This document shows positions 38,254 to 48,940 of a stretch of 64,000 nucleotides of DNA, one piece after another. The notes under the pieces were generated by a model. It was not told the DNA's origin. It saw only the letters and a list, made by a program, of their open reading frames with translations, and searched no databases. The stretch spans positions 222,710,641-222,774,640 of the forward strand of contig CM040126.1 in assembly GCA_022559845.1 (NCBI GenBank), read 5' to 3'. This DNA comes from Amorphophallus konjac (taxonomy: Eukaryota > Streptophyta > Magnoliopsida > Alismatales > Araceae). The position numbers were made by a program, and so were the translations under genes. How positions within the stretch are numbered: position 1 is the stretch's first letter; each line of letters opens with the position of its first letter.

Positions 38254-38334
38254 AAAAAGAATTTGGTCCCCAAATTCAATATATATAATTATACACGTGG
38301 AGAGTGTATATACCTCTTAGAATAACTCAGGAAA

Positions 38335-39720
38335 TCATTTCTTCATAGATTCCTCGGTCTCCCATGTCGCTTCGCGTTCGGGATTCTTATTCCATTGCAC
38401 CTTGAGCATGGGAATAACCTTATTCCTTAGAGCTCGTATTTCTCGATCTAAGATCTTCATAGGCTTCTGTTCATAGGTGAGATCTTTCTGGATCACCAGA
38501 TCTCTATGTTCAATAATATGAGATGGATCGTGCACATACTTCTTCAACATGGATATGTGAAATACATTATGTACCTCGGACCATTGAGGAGGCAATGCGA
38601 TGCGATAAGCAACCTCGCCAACTCTTTCAAGTACCTCAAATGGTCCGATGAATCTTGGCGTAAGCTTGCCCTTAACACCAAATCTTCGTATGCCACGTCC
38701 AGGCGATATCTTAAGAAATACATGATCTCCGATTTGGAATTCAAGATCTCTCCTTAATCTTTCTCTGATTACTTGTATCTTCTCAGTTGTATCCCTTACC
38801 ATGTCTGGACCTAGCAGTTGTTTTTCTCCAACTTCGTTCCAGCATATGGGTGATCTGCAACTCCTTCCGTGTAAGGCTTCGAAAGGTGCCATTTGGATAC
38901 TAGCTTGGTAGCTATTATTATATGCAAATTCCACTAGTGGTAAATGATCGTGCCAGCATCCTCCAAAGTCAATGATGCATGCTCTAAGCATATCCTCAAC
39001 AACCTGGTTAGTTCTCTCGGTCTGACCATCCGTTTGTGGGTGGAAAGCAGTACTAAAGTTGAGCCTTGTTCCTAACGAATGTTGTAATCCCTTCCAAAAA
39101 TGAGAAGTAAAACGGGAATCTCTGTCAGACACGATTGAGACAGGAATTCCATGTATCCTAACTATTTCCTTGATGTACAGTGCAGCTAGCACATCAATTG
39201 ACCATCGGCTTTTTATTGGCAAGAAATGTGCCGATTTAGTTAATCGGTCAATGATAACCCAGATTCCATCATGTCCTCCTTTAGATTTAGACAAACCCAT
39301 GATGAAGTCCATACCAATATCCTCCCACTTCCACTTAGGAATATCTAGAGGGTGTAGTTTTCCAGCAGGCTTTTGGTGTTCCGCCTTGACCTGTTGGCAT
39401 GTAAGACAGCGTGATACATAGTCCGCTATTTCTCTTTTCATATTGGGCCACCAAAAGTTCCTCTTTACATCTTGGTACATTTTAGTTGATCCAGGATGAA
39501 TAGTGTACCTTGATCGGTGAGCTTCATCTAAGATCTTCTTCTTTAATTCCGGACAATCAGGTATACAAGTTCTACCTTTGAATAATAATCTTCCATCAGA
39601 AGTTAGTTGAAAATCAGATTGTCCTTCTAATCTGCCCTTGATTTCCACTAATATAGGATCATTACCCTGAAGTGCTTGTATCTCAGATAATAAATCTGAC
39701 TGTATGCTTACATGAGGTAA
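38335..39720 (-). CDS. Integrase and chromodomain of element D (frameshifted from RNase H)
   Basis: Would insert the cDNA into chromatin. About 461 codons, with residues counted from the first codon of the open frame. The zinc module has H69, H76, C106 and C109. The catalytic triad is D139 (GMDF), D200 (VSDRDSRF) and E236 (TERTNQ), with the D-35-E spacing intact. A GPF-type linker follows, then a chromodomain in the last 45 residues ([11 protein letters not shown] through [10 protein letters not shown]). Relative to element A, 13 residues are missing after INT (between RERL and RRDLEFQ), an in-frame deletion. TGA at 38335 ends the protein about six residues before the usual RYPELF-type end. 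No Met start: this is the downstream half of pol, shifted by one frame near 39700-39725 relative to the gag-RT frame. Confidence 0.92.
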   Translation of the reverse strand, partial: LPHVSIQSDLLSEIQALQGNDPILVEIKGRLEGQSDFQLTSDGRLLFKGRTCIPDCPELKKKILDEAHRSRYTIHPGSTKMYQDVKRNFWWPNMKREIADYVSRCLTCQQVKAEHQKPAGKLHPLDIPKWKWEDIGMDFIMGLSKSKGGHDGIWVIIDRLTKSAHFLPIKSRWSIDVLAALYIKEIVRIHGIPVSIVSDRDSRFTSHFWKGLQHSLGTRLNFSTAFHPQTDGQTERTNQVVEDMLRACIIDFGGCWHDHLPLVEFAYNNSYQASIQMAPFEALHGRSCRSPICWNEVGEKQLLGPDMVRDTTEKIQVIRERLRRDLEFQIGDHVFLKISPGRGIRRFGVKGKLTPRFIGPFEVLERVGEVAYRIALPPQWSEVHNVFHISMLKKYVHDPSHIIEHRDLVIQKDLTYEQKPMKILDREIRALRNKVIPMLKVQWNKNPEREATWETEESMKK

Positions 39721-42622
39721 CAAATTTGGATTCCGTGTCCAAGCTTATATTGAGCTCGGAGAATTGTTCAAGTAACCTCCATTCTTGTATCATACAATTG
39801 GCTATCATTGCTCTCGGCTTTCGACTAAGGGCATCAGCAACATAATTACCCTTTCCGGGATGGTATTGTATATTGAAGTCGAAGTCCTCGAGATATTCTA
39901 GCCAGCGTCTTTGTCTCATGTTTAGCTCCTTTTGTGAGAATAGATATTTGAGACTCTTGTGATCGGAGTAGACAGTGAACTGTACTCCATAGAGATAGTG
40001 TCTCCATATCTTTAGGGAAAATACTACCGCGGCCAGTTCTAAGTCATGGACGGGGTAATTCTCCTCATGCTTCTTCAGTTGACGTGAAGAGTATGCTATG
40101 ACCTTTCCTTGTTGCATTAGGACACATCCGAGGCCAATGCCAGAAGCATCAGTGTAGACCTCGAATTTCTCTCCTTCTATTGGTAGAGCTAACACCGGAG
40201 CTGTAGTGAGATGATCCTTAAGAGTTTGGAAACTTCTTTCACATTCCTCACTCCATTCATATCGGATCTCCTTACGAGTTAACCTTGTAAGGGGCACGGC
40301 GATCTTAGAGAAATCTTTGATGAATCGCCGATAATAGCCTGCAAGACCTAAGAAACTTCTGATCTCGCTTGCATTAGTGGGTCTTTCCCAGTTTCTTACA
40401 GCTTCAACCTTTGACGGATCTACAGATAAACCGTCCTTGGATATGACATGTCCGAGAAAAGCCACTTCTTCAAGCCAGAACTCGCATTTGCTGAGTTTAG
40501 CATATAATTGATTTGTCCTCAAGACTTGTAATGCAATCCTCAAATGCTCTTCATGTTCTTCCTTAGTCTTAGAATATATCAATATATCATCAATGAAGAC
40601 TACTATGAATTGATCCAAGTAAGGCCTGAATATGCTATTCATTAACTGCATAAAGGCAGCAGGGGCATTTGTTAGTCCAAAAGGCATAACAACAAATTTG
40701 TAATGGCCATACCTGCTTCTGAATGCGGTCTTGTGAATGTCATCATCCTTGATTCTTAACTGATGATATCCCGACCTGAGATCAATCTTGGAAAAATATT
40801 TGGATCCTGAAATCTGATCAAATAATTCATCGATTCTCGGCAGTGGATACTTGTTCTTGATAGTAAGATGATTCAACTGTCGATAGTCGATACACAATCT
40901 CATGGATCCATCCTTCTTCTTTACAAATAAGACTGGTGCTCCCCACGGGGAAGTACTTGGTCTAATAAACCCTTTTTGGATTAGTTCCATCAACTGCTCC
41001 TTCAACTCCTTGAGTTCAGCAGGGGACATTCTATATGGTGCCTTTGAAACAGGACCAGCACCAGGGACTAAGTCAATGGTGAAGGCCACTTCTCTTTGAG
41101 GGGGTAATCCCGGCAAATCTTCTGGAAATACGTCTGGGAATTCTCGCACTACCTGAACGTCTTCTATCTTGGTTTTCTTAGCTTCTTTAACCGTGACAAA
41201 AGCAAGGAAGGATACACATCCCTTCCTGACGAGCTTGCTTGCTCGAAGAGCCGAAATAAGAGGGGATTTGCTTCGACTCTTAGGACTAGTATAAGTCAGT
41301 TCTGGAAATTCTTTGAAAACGATCTTGCTATTACGGTAATCAACCGTTGCCTGGTACTTAGATAACCAATCTGCTCCTAGTATAACATCATATTCTTTTA
41401 GATCTAAACAGATAAGATCAATAGGAAAATTCTTTCCTCGAACCAATACCTCACAGTTTTGGTAATGATGCGTGATATCCGTCTCGTTTCCGAGAGGAGT
41501 AGACAACACTATTTTCATCCATTCCGGTTCTAGAGGTAACGGGTCAGCAAACTTCTTAGAAATAATAGAATGCGATGCACCCGTATCAAATAAGACATGT
41601 GCATATTTGGAACAAATTTTTAATGTACCTTCCACTAATCCGCCTTCTTCTTCAGGTTCGGTCTCCTGTATTGCATGAAGACGAGCATTCTTTGTCACCG
41701 GGCGTTTACCATCGCCGGCTTGGTCGTTCATTAATGGACACTCGGGAATCCGATGCTCACGGCTTCCACAACGGAGACAAGCTCCTAATTTCCTCCAGCA
41801 TTCTTCCGTCTTGTGACCCGCCTTGTCACAATGCTTGCAGACTGTATTCGAAGGGGTAGTGGTGATAGAGAAAGGCTTGGTCTTCTTGAATTTCTGATCT
41901 TGAGAGGAAGAACCTCCATTATTGGACCTCTTCTTAAAGTTGGGTTTGAAAGAACCCGAACCCGTGACTTGTTCCTTCTTGTCTTTTCCACGGATCCTAT
42001 CAGATAGTTCCGTGGCATCTTCAAGTAATTGAGCTCGGCGCACTATTTCAGAATAAATTTGGATGTCCATAGGCGCCAATTGAGTAATATAGTGGGGCCT
42101 AAGCCCATTAAGAAATCTACGGGCTTTCATCTTCTCCGTGCTAATAAGATGCTTAGCATATCTAGATAACCTGGAGAACTGAGCTTCATAATCTGCTAAT
42201 GATAAGGATCGTTGCTTTAATGCAGCGAATTCGGCAGCCTTCTTTTCTTGGACTCGGTCCGAGAAATATTTAGCATTGAAGTATTCCACGAATTCTTCCC
42301 ATGTTACTTGAGTAGGATCGATGGTTGCTTCAATAGACTCCCACCAGCATCTAGCATCTTTCTCTAACTGGAATGTAGCTAATAGCACTTTGTCCTGGTC
42401 CGTGCATTGCATGACACGGAATATGCGTTCGGTTTCCCGAACCCAATGCTCGGCATCGTCCGGATCGGTCGATCCCATAAACTTCGGGGGATTCATATTC
42501 TTAAAGGCTTGGTGTAAGCTCCCAGCTCGTGGAGCACCACCTTGTGCTACCTGTTGTAGCACTTGGGTCATCCCTTGAAGGGTACGCTGCATGTTGCGCC
42601 ATTGAGCACGTTCGACAGCCAT
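39683..42622 (-). CDS. gag-pol: gag-protease-RT-RNase H polyprotein of element D
   Basis: 979 codons from the ATG at 42620-42622 (MAVERAQW). Gag core residues about 45-210; CCHC knuckles at 262-275 and 282-295; retropepsin DTG at 346-348; RT about 545-710 with FIDD at 676-679; RNase H with D825, E862, D887 and D930. Gag and pol are in one frame with no stop between them, as usual for this clade. The last residues (after about 970) are out of frame: the true pol continues in the next frame as integrase. The polyprotein would give capsid, protease and polymerase but no integrase. Start choice follows alignment with gag of element A. Confidence 0.95.
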   Translation of the reverse strand: MAVERAQWRNMQRTLQGMTQVLQQVAQGGAPRAGSLHQAFKNMNPPKFMGSTDPDDAEHWVRETERIFRVMQCTDQDKVLLATFQLEKDARCWWESIEATIDPTQVTWEEFVEYFNAKYFSDRVQEKKAAEFAALKQRSLSLADYEAQFSRLSRYAKHLISTEKMKARRFLNGLRPHYITQLAPMDIQIYSEIVRRAQLLEDATELSDRIRGKDKKEQVTGSGSFKPNFKKRSNNGGSSSQDQKFKKTKPFSITTTPSNTVCKHCDKAGHKTEECWRKLGACLRCGSREHRIPECPLMNDQAGDGKRPVTKNARLHAIQETEPEEEGGLVEGTLKICSKYAHVLFDTGASHSIISKKFADPLPLEPEWMKIVLSTPLGNETDITHHYQNCEVLVRGKNFPIDLICLDLKEYDVILGADWLSKYQATVDYRNSKIVFKEFPELTYTSPKSRSKSPLISALRASKLVRKGCVSFLAFVTVKEAKKTKIEDVQVVREFPDVFPEDLPGLPPQREVAFTIDLVPGAGPVSKAPYRMSPAELKELKEQLMELIQKGFIRPSTSPWGAPVLFVKKKDGSMRLCIDYRQLNHLTIKNKYPLPRIDELFDQISGSKYFSKIDLRSGYHQLRIKDDDIHKTAFRSRYGHYKFVVMPFGLTNAPAAFMQLMNSIFRPYLDQFIVVFIDDILIYSKTKEEHEEHLRIALQVLRTNQLYAKLSKCEFWLEEVAFLGHVISKDGLSVDPSKVEAVRNWERPTNASEIRSFLGLAGYYRRFIKDFSKIAVPLTRLTRKEIRYEWSEECERSFQTLKDHLTTAPVLALPIEGEKFEVYTDASGIGLGCVLMQQGKVIAYSSRQLKKHEENYPVHDLELAAVVFSLKIWRHYLYGVQFTVYSDHKSLKYLFSQKELNMRQRRWLEYLEDFDFNIQYHPGKGNYVADALSRKPRAMIANCMIQEWRLLEQFSELNISLDTESKFVTSCKHTVRFII

Positions 42623-42775
42623 TATCCTACAATTACAATAACTATATTAGTACGTGATCGTATTTAAAGACTCGTATACTATGTTAAATCTAACCCTTGG
42701 TTCTACCCAATCTCACTGGTTTAAAGGTTCAACTTATCCTTGGACTTGGGTTTTTCCTAGGAATTGAATACCTTA

Positions 42776-42788
42776 GGCTCTGATACCA
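42776..42788 (-). promoter_or_regulatory. Primer-binding site of element D
   Basis: Minus-strand TGGTATCAGAGCC, seven bases inside the LTR edge at 42796. Confidence 0.93.
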
Positions 42789-42795
42789 CAAAGAC

Positions 42796-45700
42796 TGTCA
42801 CGCCCCGAGCGCGGAAGATACCCGGAGATGCGCGACGTGTCTATATCAATCATATCAATCAGAGTGGTCGTATATTCGACGCAAAGACAGAGATGCGCAA
42901 AATAACAAGATAACCCAATCCTTTGTTTCATAATGGATAGACTATTACAAATCCAATACTCTGTTTAATAAAAAGGAAAAGAATACATATTTGACTCAAG
43001 AAATTATAGGAAAGACTAGACGACACTTGAGCAGCTCTATCACTTTCACTCTTGAACATTCCCATCCGATTGACTTCCATCGTCGTCGGACTTACCTGAA
43101 AAGTACAAAGGGACAAACGGAATGAGCGAACGCTCAGTAGGAAATTATATCTCAAGTACTAGCAAGGGGTTTAAGTAATTACATCTTTCATGAATGCAAT
43201 AAAGCTATGCATGCTCGCATAAAACGACAAGATAGAGAGAATGTAATATCAAGAAATAAGATGAACTTAATCATGAACTTCCAACAAGATGACAAGTGTA
43301 TTCAAGGTATTCAAGCAAGTACGTTTAACAAGTCATGTCAAGAACTTTGGCTATCATGTATCAAGCAAGTAAATTACCCTTTTTCGGGCCACTCATTTCA
43401 TGTAAAGTCAAGTACGATTCAAGTACAAGATGTGTGTGGAATGTCCAATCAAGCAAGTCAAGTACTCGGTATAATGCCAGATACCTTATCATTTTAACTC
43501 CCATGGGCACAAGTACTTTCGGGTGCTCCTCCCAGGACCAGATCGGGCCCTATATGCACAGGCATTTATCATGTAATTTTGACATCCACTCTTCTTTATA
43601 TAGCCAATATAGAGTTTCAATATTCAAGCTTGTAGACTTGTATGACAACTTTGACAGAATAGAGTCCAAAAATATGACAAAGGACATAGATTGGCGATAA
43701 TAACGGTAAAATCACGATATCAATAAAACTAGGTAGAATATGGTTCCCTTAACTTAGGTCCCATGACAAATCAATATGGACATTCTTTATATAGAATTGA
43801 GGTCCACATAAACATTAGATCAAGCAAGATACCCTCATTCTTATCATAGAATTGAGGTTTACAAGAACGACATGATATGGCATGATATCATCATCCCATT
43901 AAGAATTTCTTATGATATACTCTTTGTATAATCATAAGGGCCGGTATACCATGTTTCTTTAGATTGACATGGCAAGGATCGTGTAATGGGTTTTTAGGGT
44001 ACAACCAGCTCAGTCGGCCTTGAGGGAATCCAAGGCTACGAGGAGTCTTACGGAGGTCTCTATGACTAACTCGCTAGTCCAAAGGAACGGAATGTCCAAT
44101 GGAGAGCTTGTATGTCAATAAGAATTGAGTGTGATTGATGAAACAACGTGAAACGTGGGACTATACTCACGGAGTGGAGAATAGTGCCGATTATATAACA
44201 TATGAAATCATCGGTTAACAAAAATAGGGAAAAATCAGTTTTACAGTAAAATAACGACTTAGGTCAAGTCGTTTCTCAAGTAATTAACGCCTAACAGAAG
44301 GGCGTTTACATATTTCTATTTTACAGAATTTTCAATAATTTTATTAATTCATGAAAAACACGCCCTAGTCAGGGGCGTTTGTCAGGTAAGTAACGCCTAA
44401 CATAAGGGCGTTTACATATGTTCCGTTTTGCAGAATTTCATTATTTCAATAATTTATATAAAACGCGCCCTGGACAGGGGCGTTTCTTCAGAGTTGACGA
44501 CTATATAAGCAGGCGTCTCATTATTTAAAAATTTGACAGAATATAAATAATTTTTAGGATTTATTTAAAACACGCCCTGGAAAGGGGCGTTACTGTTTAA
44601 TTTTATTTTACATGATATACATAGTTCAGGAATTTACAGAAAACGCGCCCTAGAAAGGGGCGTTTCTTTTCAATTTACGCCATGTGATGGGGCGTTAACA
44701 GGTGTAAAACGACGTTGTCAAGGTCGTGAATTCAAGGAATTTACAATATTTCAACAAATAAATTTCCAAGACAGGAGACATGATCATGACAAGAAAATTA
44801 GCAGGAATTTACAGGTAGAGTCATGCAAGATATTAGAATCGATATTTCATATTTATTGAATTTTAAACAGGATCAATTATTGATTACATGCGATTGTTCA
44901 TGAAATTAACGCCTGTATACAAGGCGTATACTTTTAATTAACGACCACTGCGATGGTCGTTTCTTTTAAAGTAGCGCCCTATTCAAGGGCGTTTCTTGAA
45001 AAATTTACAGAAAATGTATTAAAACTACATGCAAACTGTATAAATATATCATGCATGGTGCTTCTTATATTTATTTTTAGTTTGGGCTACGAGACTTGAG
45101 AAAATCCTACCTTATGATCTGGATGAAGGAGACGAAAGGGCTTTGAAGCTTCAACTGCAACTTAATAGAAGAAGAACAAGCGTTCTTCCGTCAACCTGGA
45201 GAGGAAACGAAGGAAGATTAATAATCTTCACAGACATACCGGAAGCTAGGACAAATAACGAGGAATCATAACCTCGTTTTTTACGCAAGCACCTGATCCT
45301 TAACCTGCATTAAAGGAGAGGAAGAGTAATCAATATTCTTCATGCGACTGTAAACAGAAGGGCAAAAGAAATAAGAAGAACGTATGTTCTTCACTTACCG
45401 TGTAGCAGTAGATCGATCAAATGGTTTAGGGTTGGATCGATCGGGTATATTTATAGGATTTTAGAGTCCTAACAAAGGTAGTGTTTGATTGAGGGTAATA
45501 TATCCCTAATAGAGTCCTTACTCTAATAGACACTTACTAGATTAGGTTAATCTTTCCCTGGATAAGCTCTGGGTTCGAACGGGTCACGAACTGAATTAAC
45601 GCCTTAGGTCAGGGCGTCGATTCTTTAATTAACGACCTAGTTCATGTCGTTTCTTAAGAAACGCCATGTATAAGGGCGTTCCTTGTTTTTAAAACACGCC

Positions 45701-45925
45701 TAATATATGGGCGTTTCTTTCACTTACCTATTTGGTCGCGTGAGAGTTGACGACCACATTCGTGGGCGTCCTTTCTTTAGTCACGCCGTATGTAGAGGCG
45801 TTTCTTTTTAAATTAACGCCTTACTCAGAGGCGTTATCTTTAATTTATTTTTTTTTGTCTGTATTACTTCTGTAATATGTATGTTTTTAATTTTATTTCA
45901 ATATTCATTTATCAGGGTTGCTACA
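42796..45925 (-). repeat. Element D 5' LTR (3130 bp)
   Basis: Same landmarks as the left copy: hairpin at 43123-43136, cassettes from about 44253 to 45835, TATA on the minus strand at 45448-45455. One cassette arm has decayed here (ACGACCTAGTTCATGTCGT at 45632-45650, intact in the other LTR). Confidence 0.96.
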
Positions 45926-47698
45926 CCCTGCCACCTCTCCCGGGTGGGATCAACACTAAAAGTCGTCGAGCTACGACTGGTGATTCCATCACTAGGAAAG
46001 AGAATGTAGCTCTATTGGGATCTAAGAACATGCCATAATTTATAATAATGATCAAACATGGCAAATATGAAAGACTAAAAGCATGATTAACTGAATATGC
46101 TAAGATGGCCATTATTCAATAATTCAACGCATAAATAATTGAATATGCTAAAACAATTATTCCATAACCAAATGCCTAAACTATTGAATATGCTGAAATG
46201 GCAATTATTTCATAATTAAATGCATGAATAATTGACTATGTTAAGGATTGAAATTTGTCAGGGTTAAACGGTTGAAAGAAAACTGCCCCAGTCTATAAAA
46301 TGACTTAAACATGGCGGAGATGTTATATTACATGTATGATTTAACGAACACGCACAGTAGCAGAACAAGCGGTCGAACAACAAATCGCCGCGTGTTATTG
46401 AACGGACTAGCCGCGAAATTTCTACCGCCATTCAAATTCAATTTATTTACGCCGTCTAATCGTCAGCCGCTCGGGTCAACAAAGGGTTTGTGGCAGACCG
46501 TTATAAAGTCAAAAAATAAATTAAACATAGTCCTTACCGAAGAATTGGATCCACCGGGATCATAACCGGATCCCCTCCCGGTCGACTTAAATCGACGAGA
46601 GTTATTATTTTTAAACTGTTCCCTACCATTCCATCATCATAATATAACAATTTATTGCCTATGAACTCAGCAACGATGGGCATGCTTTTGTTAATCTATG
46701 AACTCAGCAATGATGGGCATGCTTTCATTACTCTATGAACTCAACGACGATGGGCATGCTTTCATTACTCTATGAACTCAGCGACGATGGGCATACTTTC
46801 ATTACTCTATGAACTCAGCGACGATGGGCATGCTTTTGGAACAATTTAACGGGCTAGGGCATTGATCCCCCTACCTTAAACGTGCCGAAATGTCTGATCC
46901 GGCCGCGAACAAGCCGAGGGACGGGCCGTGGTACGCCTTTCCCAGTCATCTCTCCACTCCATGGTTCGTCCCGGGTGGATGCCTCTGCGTCCCTCGCGTC
47001 GTGGAGGAAGTCTCCGCCAATCCTAGCACAAGAGGAAGGCCTATTAGCCGTGAGAACGCCGTAAGAGGGGGAAAGAGGAGTGCTCGAAGCCATCGAAGGG
47101 TCGCACCTCCGCGCCGGGATCTGAGCCGACGAGGATGCTGACGTGGTCTTGCCTCCGCTAGCCCACCGGCGGAGCCGGCGGCCGTCCTCCACCGGTCTTG
47201 GGCCACCGCGCGCCGCCGAGAAGAGGAAGGCGAGAGAGGGGGGGTCGCTAGCCGCGGGCCGCCTCCTCCTTACTGCTAGGTCACCGCCGGTGCTCCTCTG
47301 CCATCGCCATCCTCTGCTGTGGCCGGGCGGTCGCCTCACCAAGAAGAGGCGAACGAGGGGGGGGGGGAGTCGCCGTCGCGGGTTCACCCGCTGTCGCCTG
47401 TGGGTTTCGCCGCCCACGGGTGAAAGAAAGGGGGGGGGAGAAAGAGGAAAGTGGGAGAGAGAGGGGAGATCGAGAGAGTTAAAAAAAAAAGATTAAAATA
47501 TATTTTTTTAACCCTTAATTGCATTCTAAACCCCCTATGAAGTGAAATTGTGTATATGCCCACTAATTTCTTAAAACTCTTTAATCTAATAAGATTAAAT
47601 GCTATAAAAGGTCCATAAACTTCATAAAATTATCTGAAATTCACGGATTAAATTCTATTCTAAAGCTGGTAAAGATCCGTTAAAGAACGGGTCTCACA
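45926..47698 (-). repeat. Element C 5' LTR, right piece
   Basis: Resumes with ccctg then CCACCTCTCCCGGG, matching 27590 onward of the sister LTR, and ends GGTCTCACA. Has five 37-bp tandem units (46660-46844) and the GC-rich stretch 46880-47480. Confidence 0.94.
46660..46844. repeat. 37-bp tandem repeat, five units, in C 5' LTR
   Basis: Units begin at 46660, 46697, 46734, 46771 and 46808, an exact 37-bp step. One more unit than the sister LTR. Confidence 0.95.
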
Positions 47699-47703
47699 AA
47701 TAT

Positions 47704-48940
47704 TGATCTAGAAGACTCCAAGCCAATGGGAAGCCTCCACTACATGGACAAGGATCTGCAGATCTATTCCAAGCTCAAGACCCATGATCCATCGATCCAG
47801 AACTTGGCTCCAAGGATCCGAACGGCTCAGATTGCTTCCTCTATAATCAAAGGTGCTGACTCCAAACTTCCCTCTATAAGTATGAAGCAATGGCCACCGT
47901 GAAGGAGTTGGCCGAGTAATGCATTAAGGTAACATCCTTTAGCTCATCCCAAGGAGAGAAAAGAGAAAGAAGAGAAGAGGAAGAAAAAGAGTGAGTAGCC
48001 TTGCCCTTCATGAGAAAGATCTGAGAAGAAAGAAGAAGATAGATAGAGCAATGAGCAGATCATAGTGAGCAAGAGGAAAGAAGAAGAAGAGCGAGTCAAG
48101 CCTAAAAAATAGTCAAGTGCTTCCTTGGAAGCTACATTATGCTTTGTGCTAAACCTCTTCTCTTTTCGTTATTTTTCATCGTCATATCTTTGTATGTGTT
48201 GCTGTGTTTACAGCATTGTCTGGTGCTCTGGTTAGAGACCGGAAGTGTCACCGGCTTAGTTCAGCTGTGTGTGTCCTGGGGAGCTGTCCCCGTGCTTTTT
48301 TTTTTGTTGCACTTGCAGTGTTTATTTTTCCTTGTTTGTATGTGTGTGTGGGGGGCGGGGGGGGGGGGGGTCATCCCCTTGGGGTTTGTCCTCGTGTGTG
48401 TGTGTGTGTGGGGATTCATCCCTGTGTGTGTTGAGGACTTCATCCTCGTGTGGTAAAGCGTCACTAGTTTGGTGAGGGGTGGACGTAGGTAGTGGGTTTG
48501 CAACGGAACCACCATAAAAATCTTCTTGTGCAGTGGTGTGTCCTTGTGTGATTGCCTCCATTTCTTCTATCTCCATGTCACAGAGACATATAGCTTTATT
48601 TTTGAATTTCTGTTATGGCCGAACACTGCACATATTATGAGCCTTCACCATTTACCAGCATTCTTGCTATTTGAACAAAGGCTCACACACACTAACAAAG
48701 AAAGCACTATGTTAATCTAAATCTCCGCATGTTGATCTTAGGTGTTTGACATTATTCTGTTGCATGAGTCTTCTGAGACCTTGCAAATTTAGGGCCATAC
48801 CTTTTAATGGCTCCTTGTTTGTATCATCTTCTATATTGTTATATCCTCTGTGCGCTCAAACAAGAAGCTTGTCTGGTCAAATAAGTTTTAAGAGGGCATA
48901 TTTTTTAAGGGATCTATTCACTCCCCATCTTGATCCGATT
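47704..48940 (+). repeat. LTR S (SIRE-like Ty1), right part
   Basis: Continues from 26656 after C and its duplicated aatat. It has TATA-like CTATAAGTA at 47874-47882, a purine-rich stretch at 47950-48100, TG- and G-rich low complexity at 48336-48412 (including 13 G), and near the end CTATTCACTCCCCATCTTG, like the CTATTCACCCCCCTCT found close to the 3' end of SIRE LTRs. The expected primer-binding site is not seen, because LTR E3 begins at 48941. The open frames here look spurious. Confidence 0.6.
47874..47882 (+). promoter_or_regulatory. TATA-like box in LTR S
   Basis: CTATAAGTA in CCCTCTATAAGTATGAAGC, upstream of the purine-rich leader. Candidate promoter only. Confidence 0.4.

Larger units (their letters stand above)
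35110..45925 (-). mobile_element. Element D: young Tekay-type chromovirus, TSD CCCTG
   Basis: Target duplications ccctg at 35105-35109 and 45926-45930 interrupt C's LTR between sequences contiguous in the sister LTR. LTRs of 3131 and 3130 bp differ at about 27 positions by eye (0.9 percent). Internal region 38241-42795 holds gag, protease, RT, RNase H, integrase and chromodomain. Only one frameshift, one in-frame deletion and a slightly early stop are seen, so this is the best-preserved element in the window. Confidence 0.96.
26657..47698 (-). mobile_element. Element C: chromovirus, complete ends, TSD AATAT, split by element D
   Basis: Flanked by identical 5-bp duplications aatat at 26652-26656 and 47699-47703. 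On the minus strand: 5' LTR (34151-47698, with D inserted), primer-binding site, gag-pol in one frame, polypurine tract, 3' LTR (26657-29345). The ends are TG...CA. A C-terminal chromodomain makes it a chromovirus; LTR size suggests Tekay-like, but its LTRs resemble E1-E3 more than A, B or D. Two to three percent divergence in the 930 bp of LTR compared by eye. Confidence 0.93.

Noticed and set aside
48139..48576. Overlapping open frames on both strands around the TG and G runs
   Set aside because: Simple-sequence artefacts inside LTR S.
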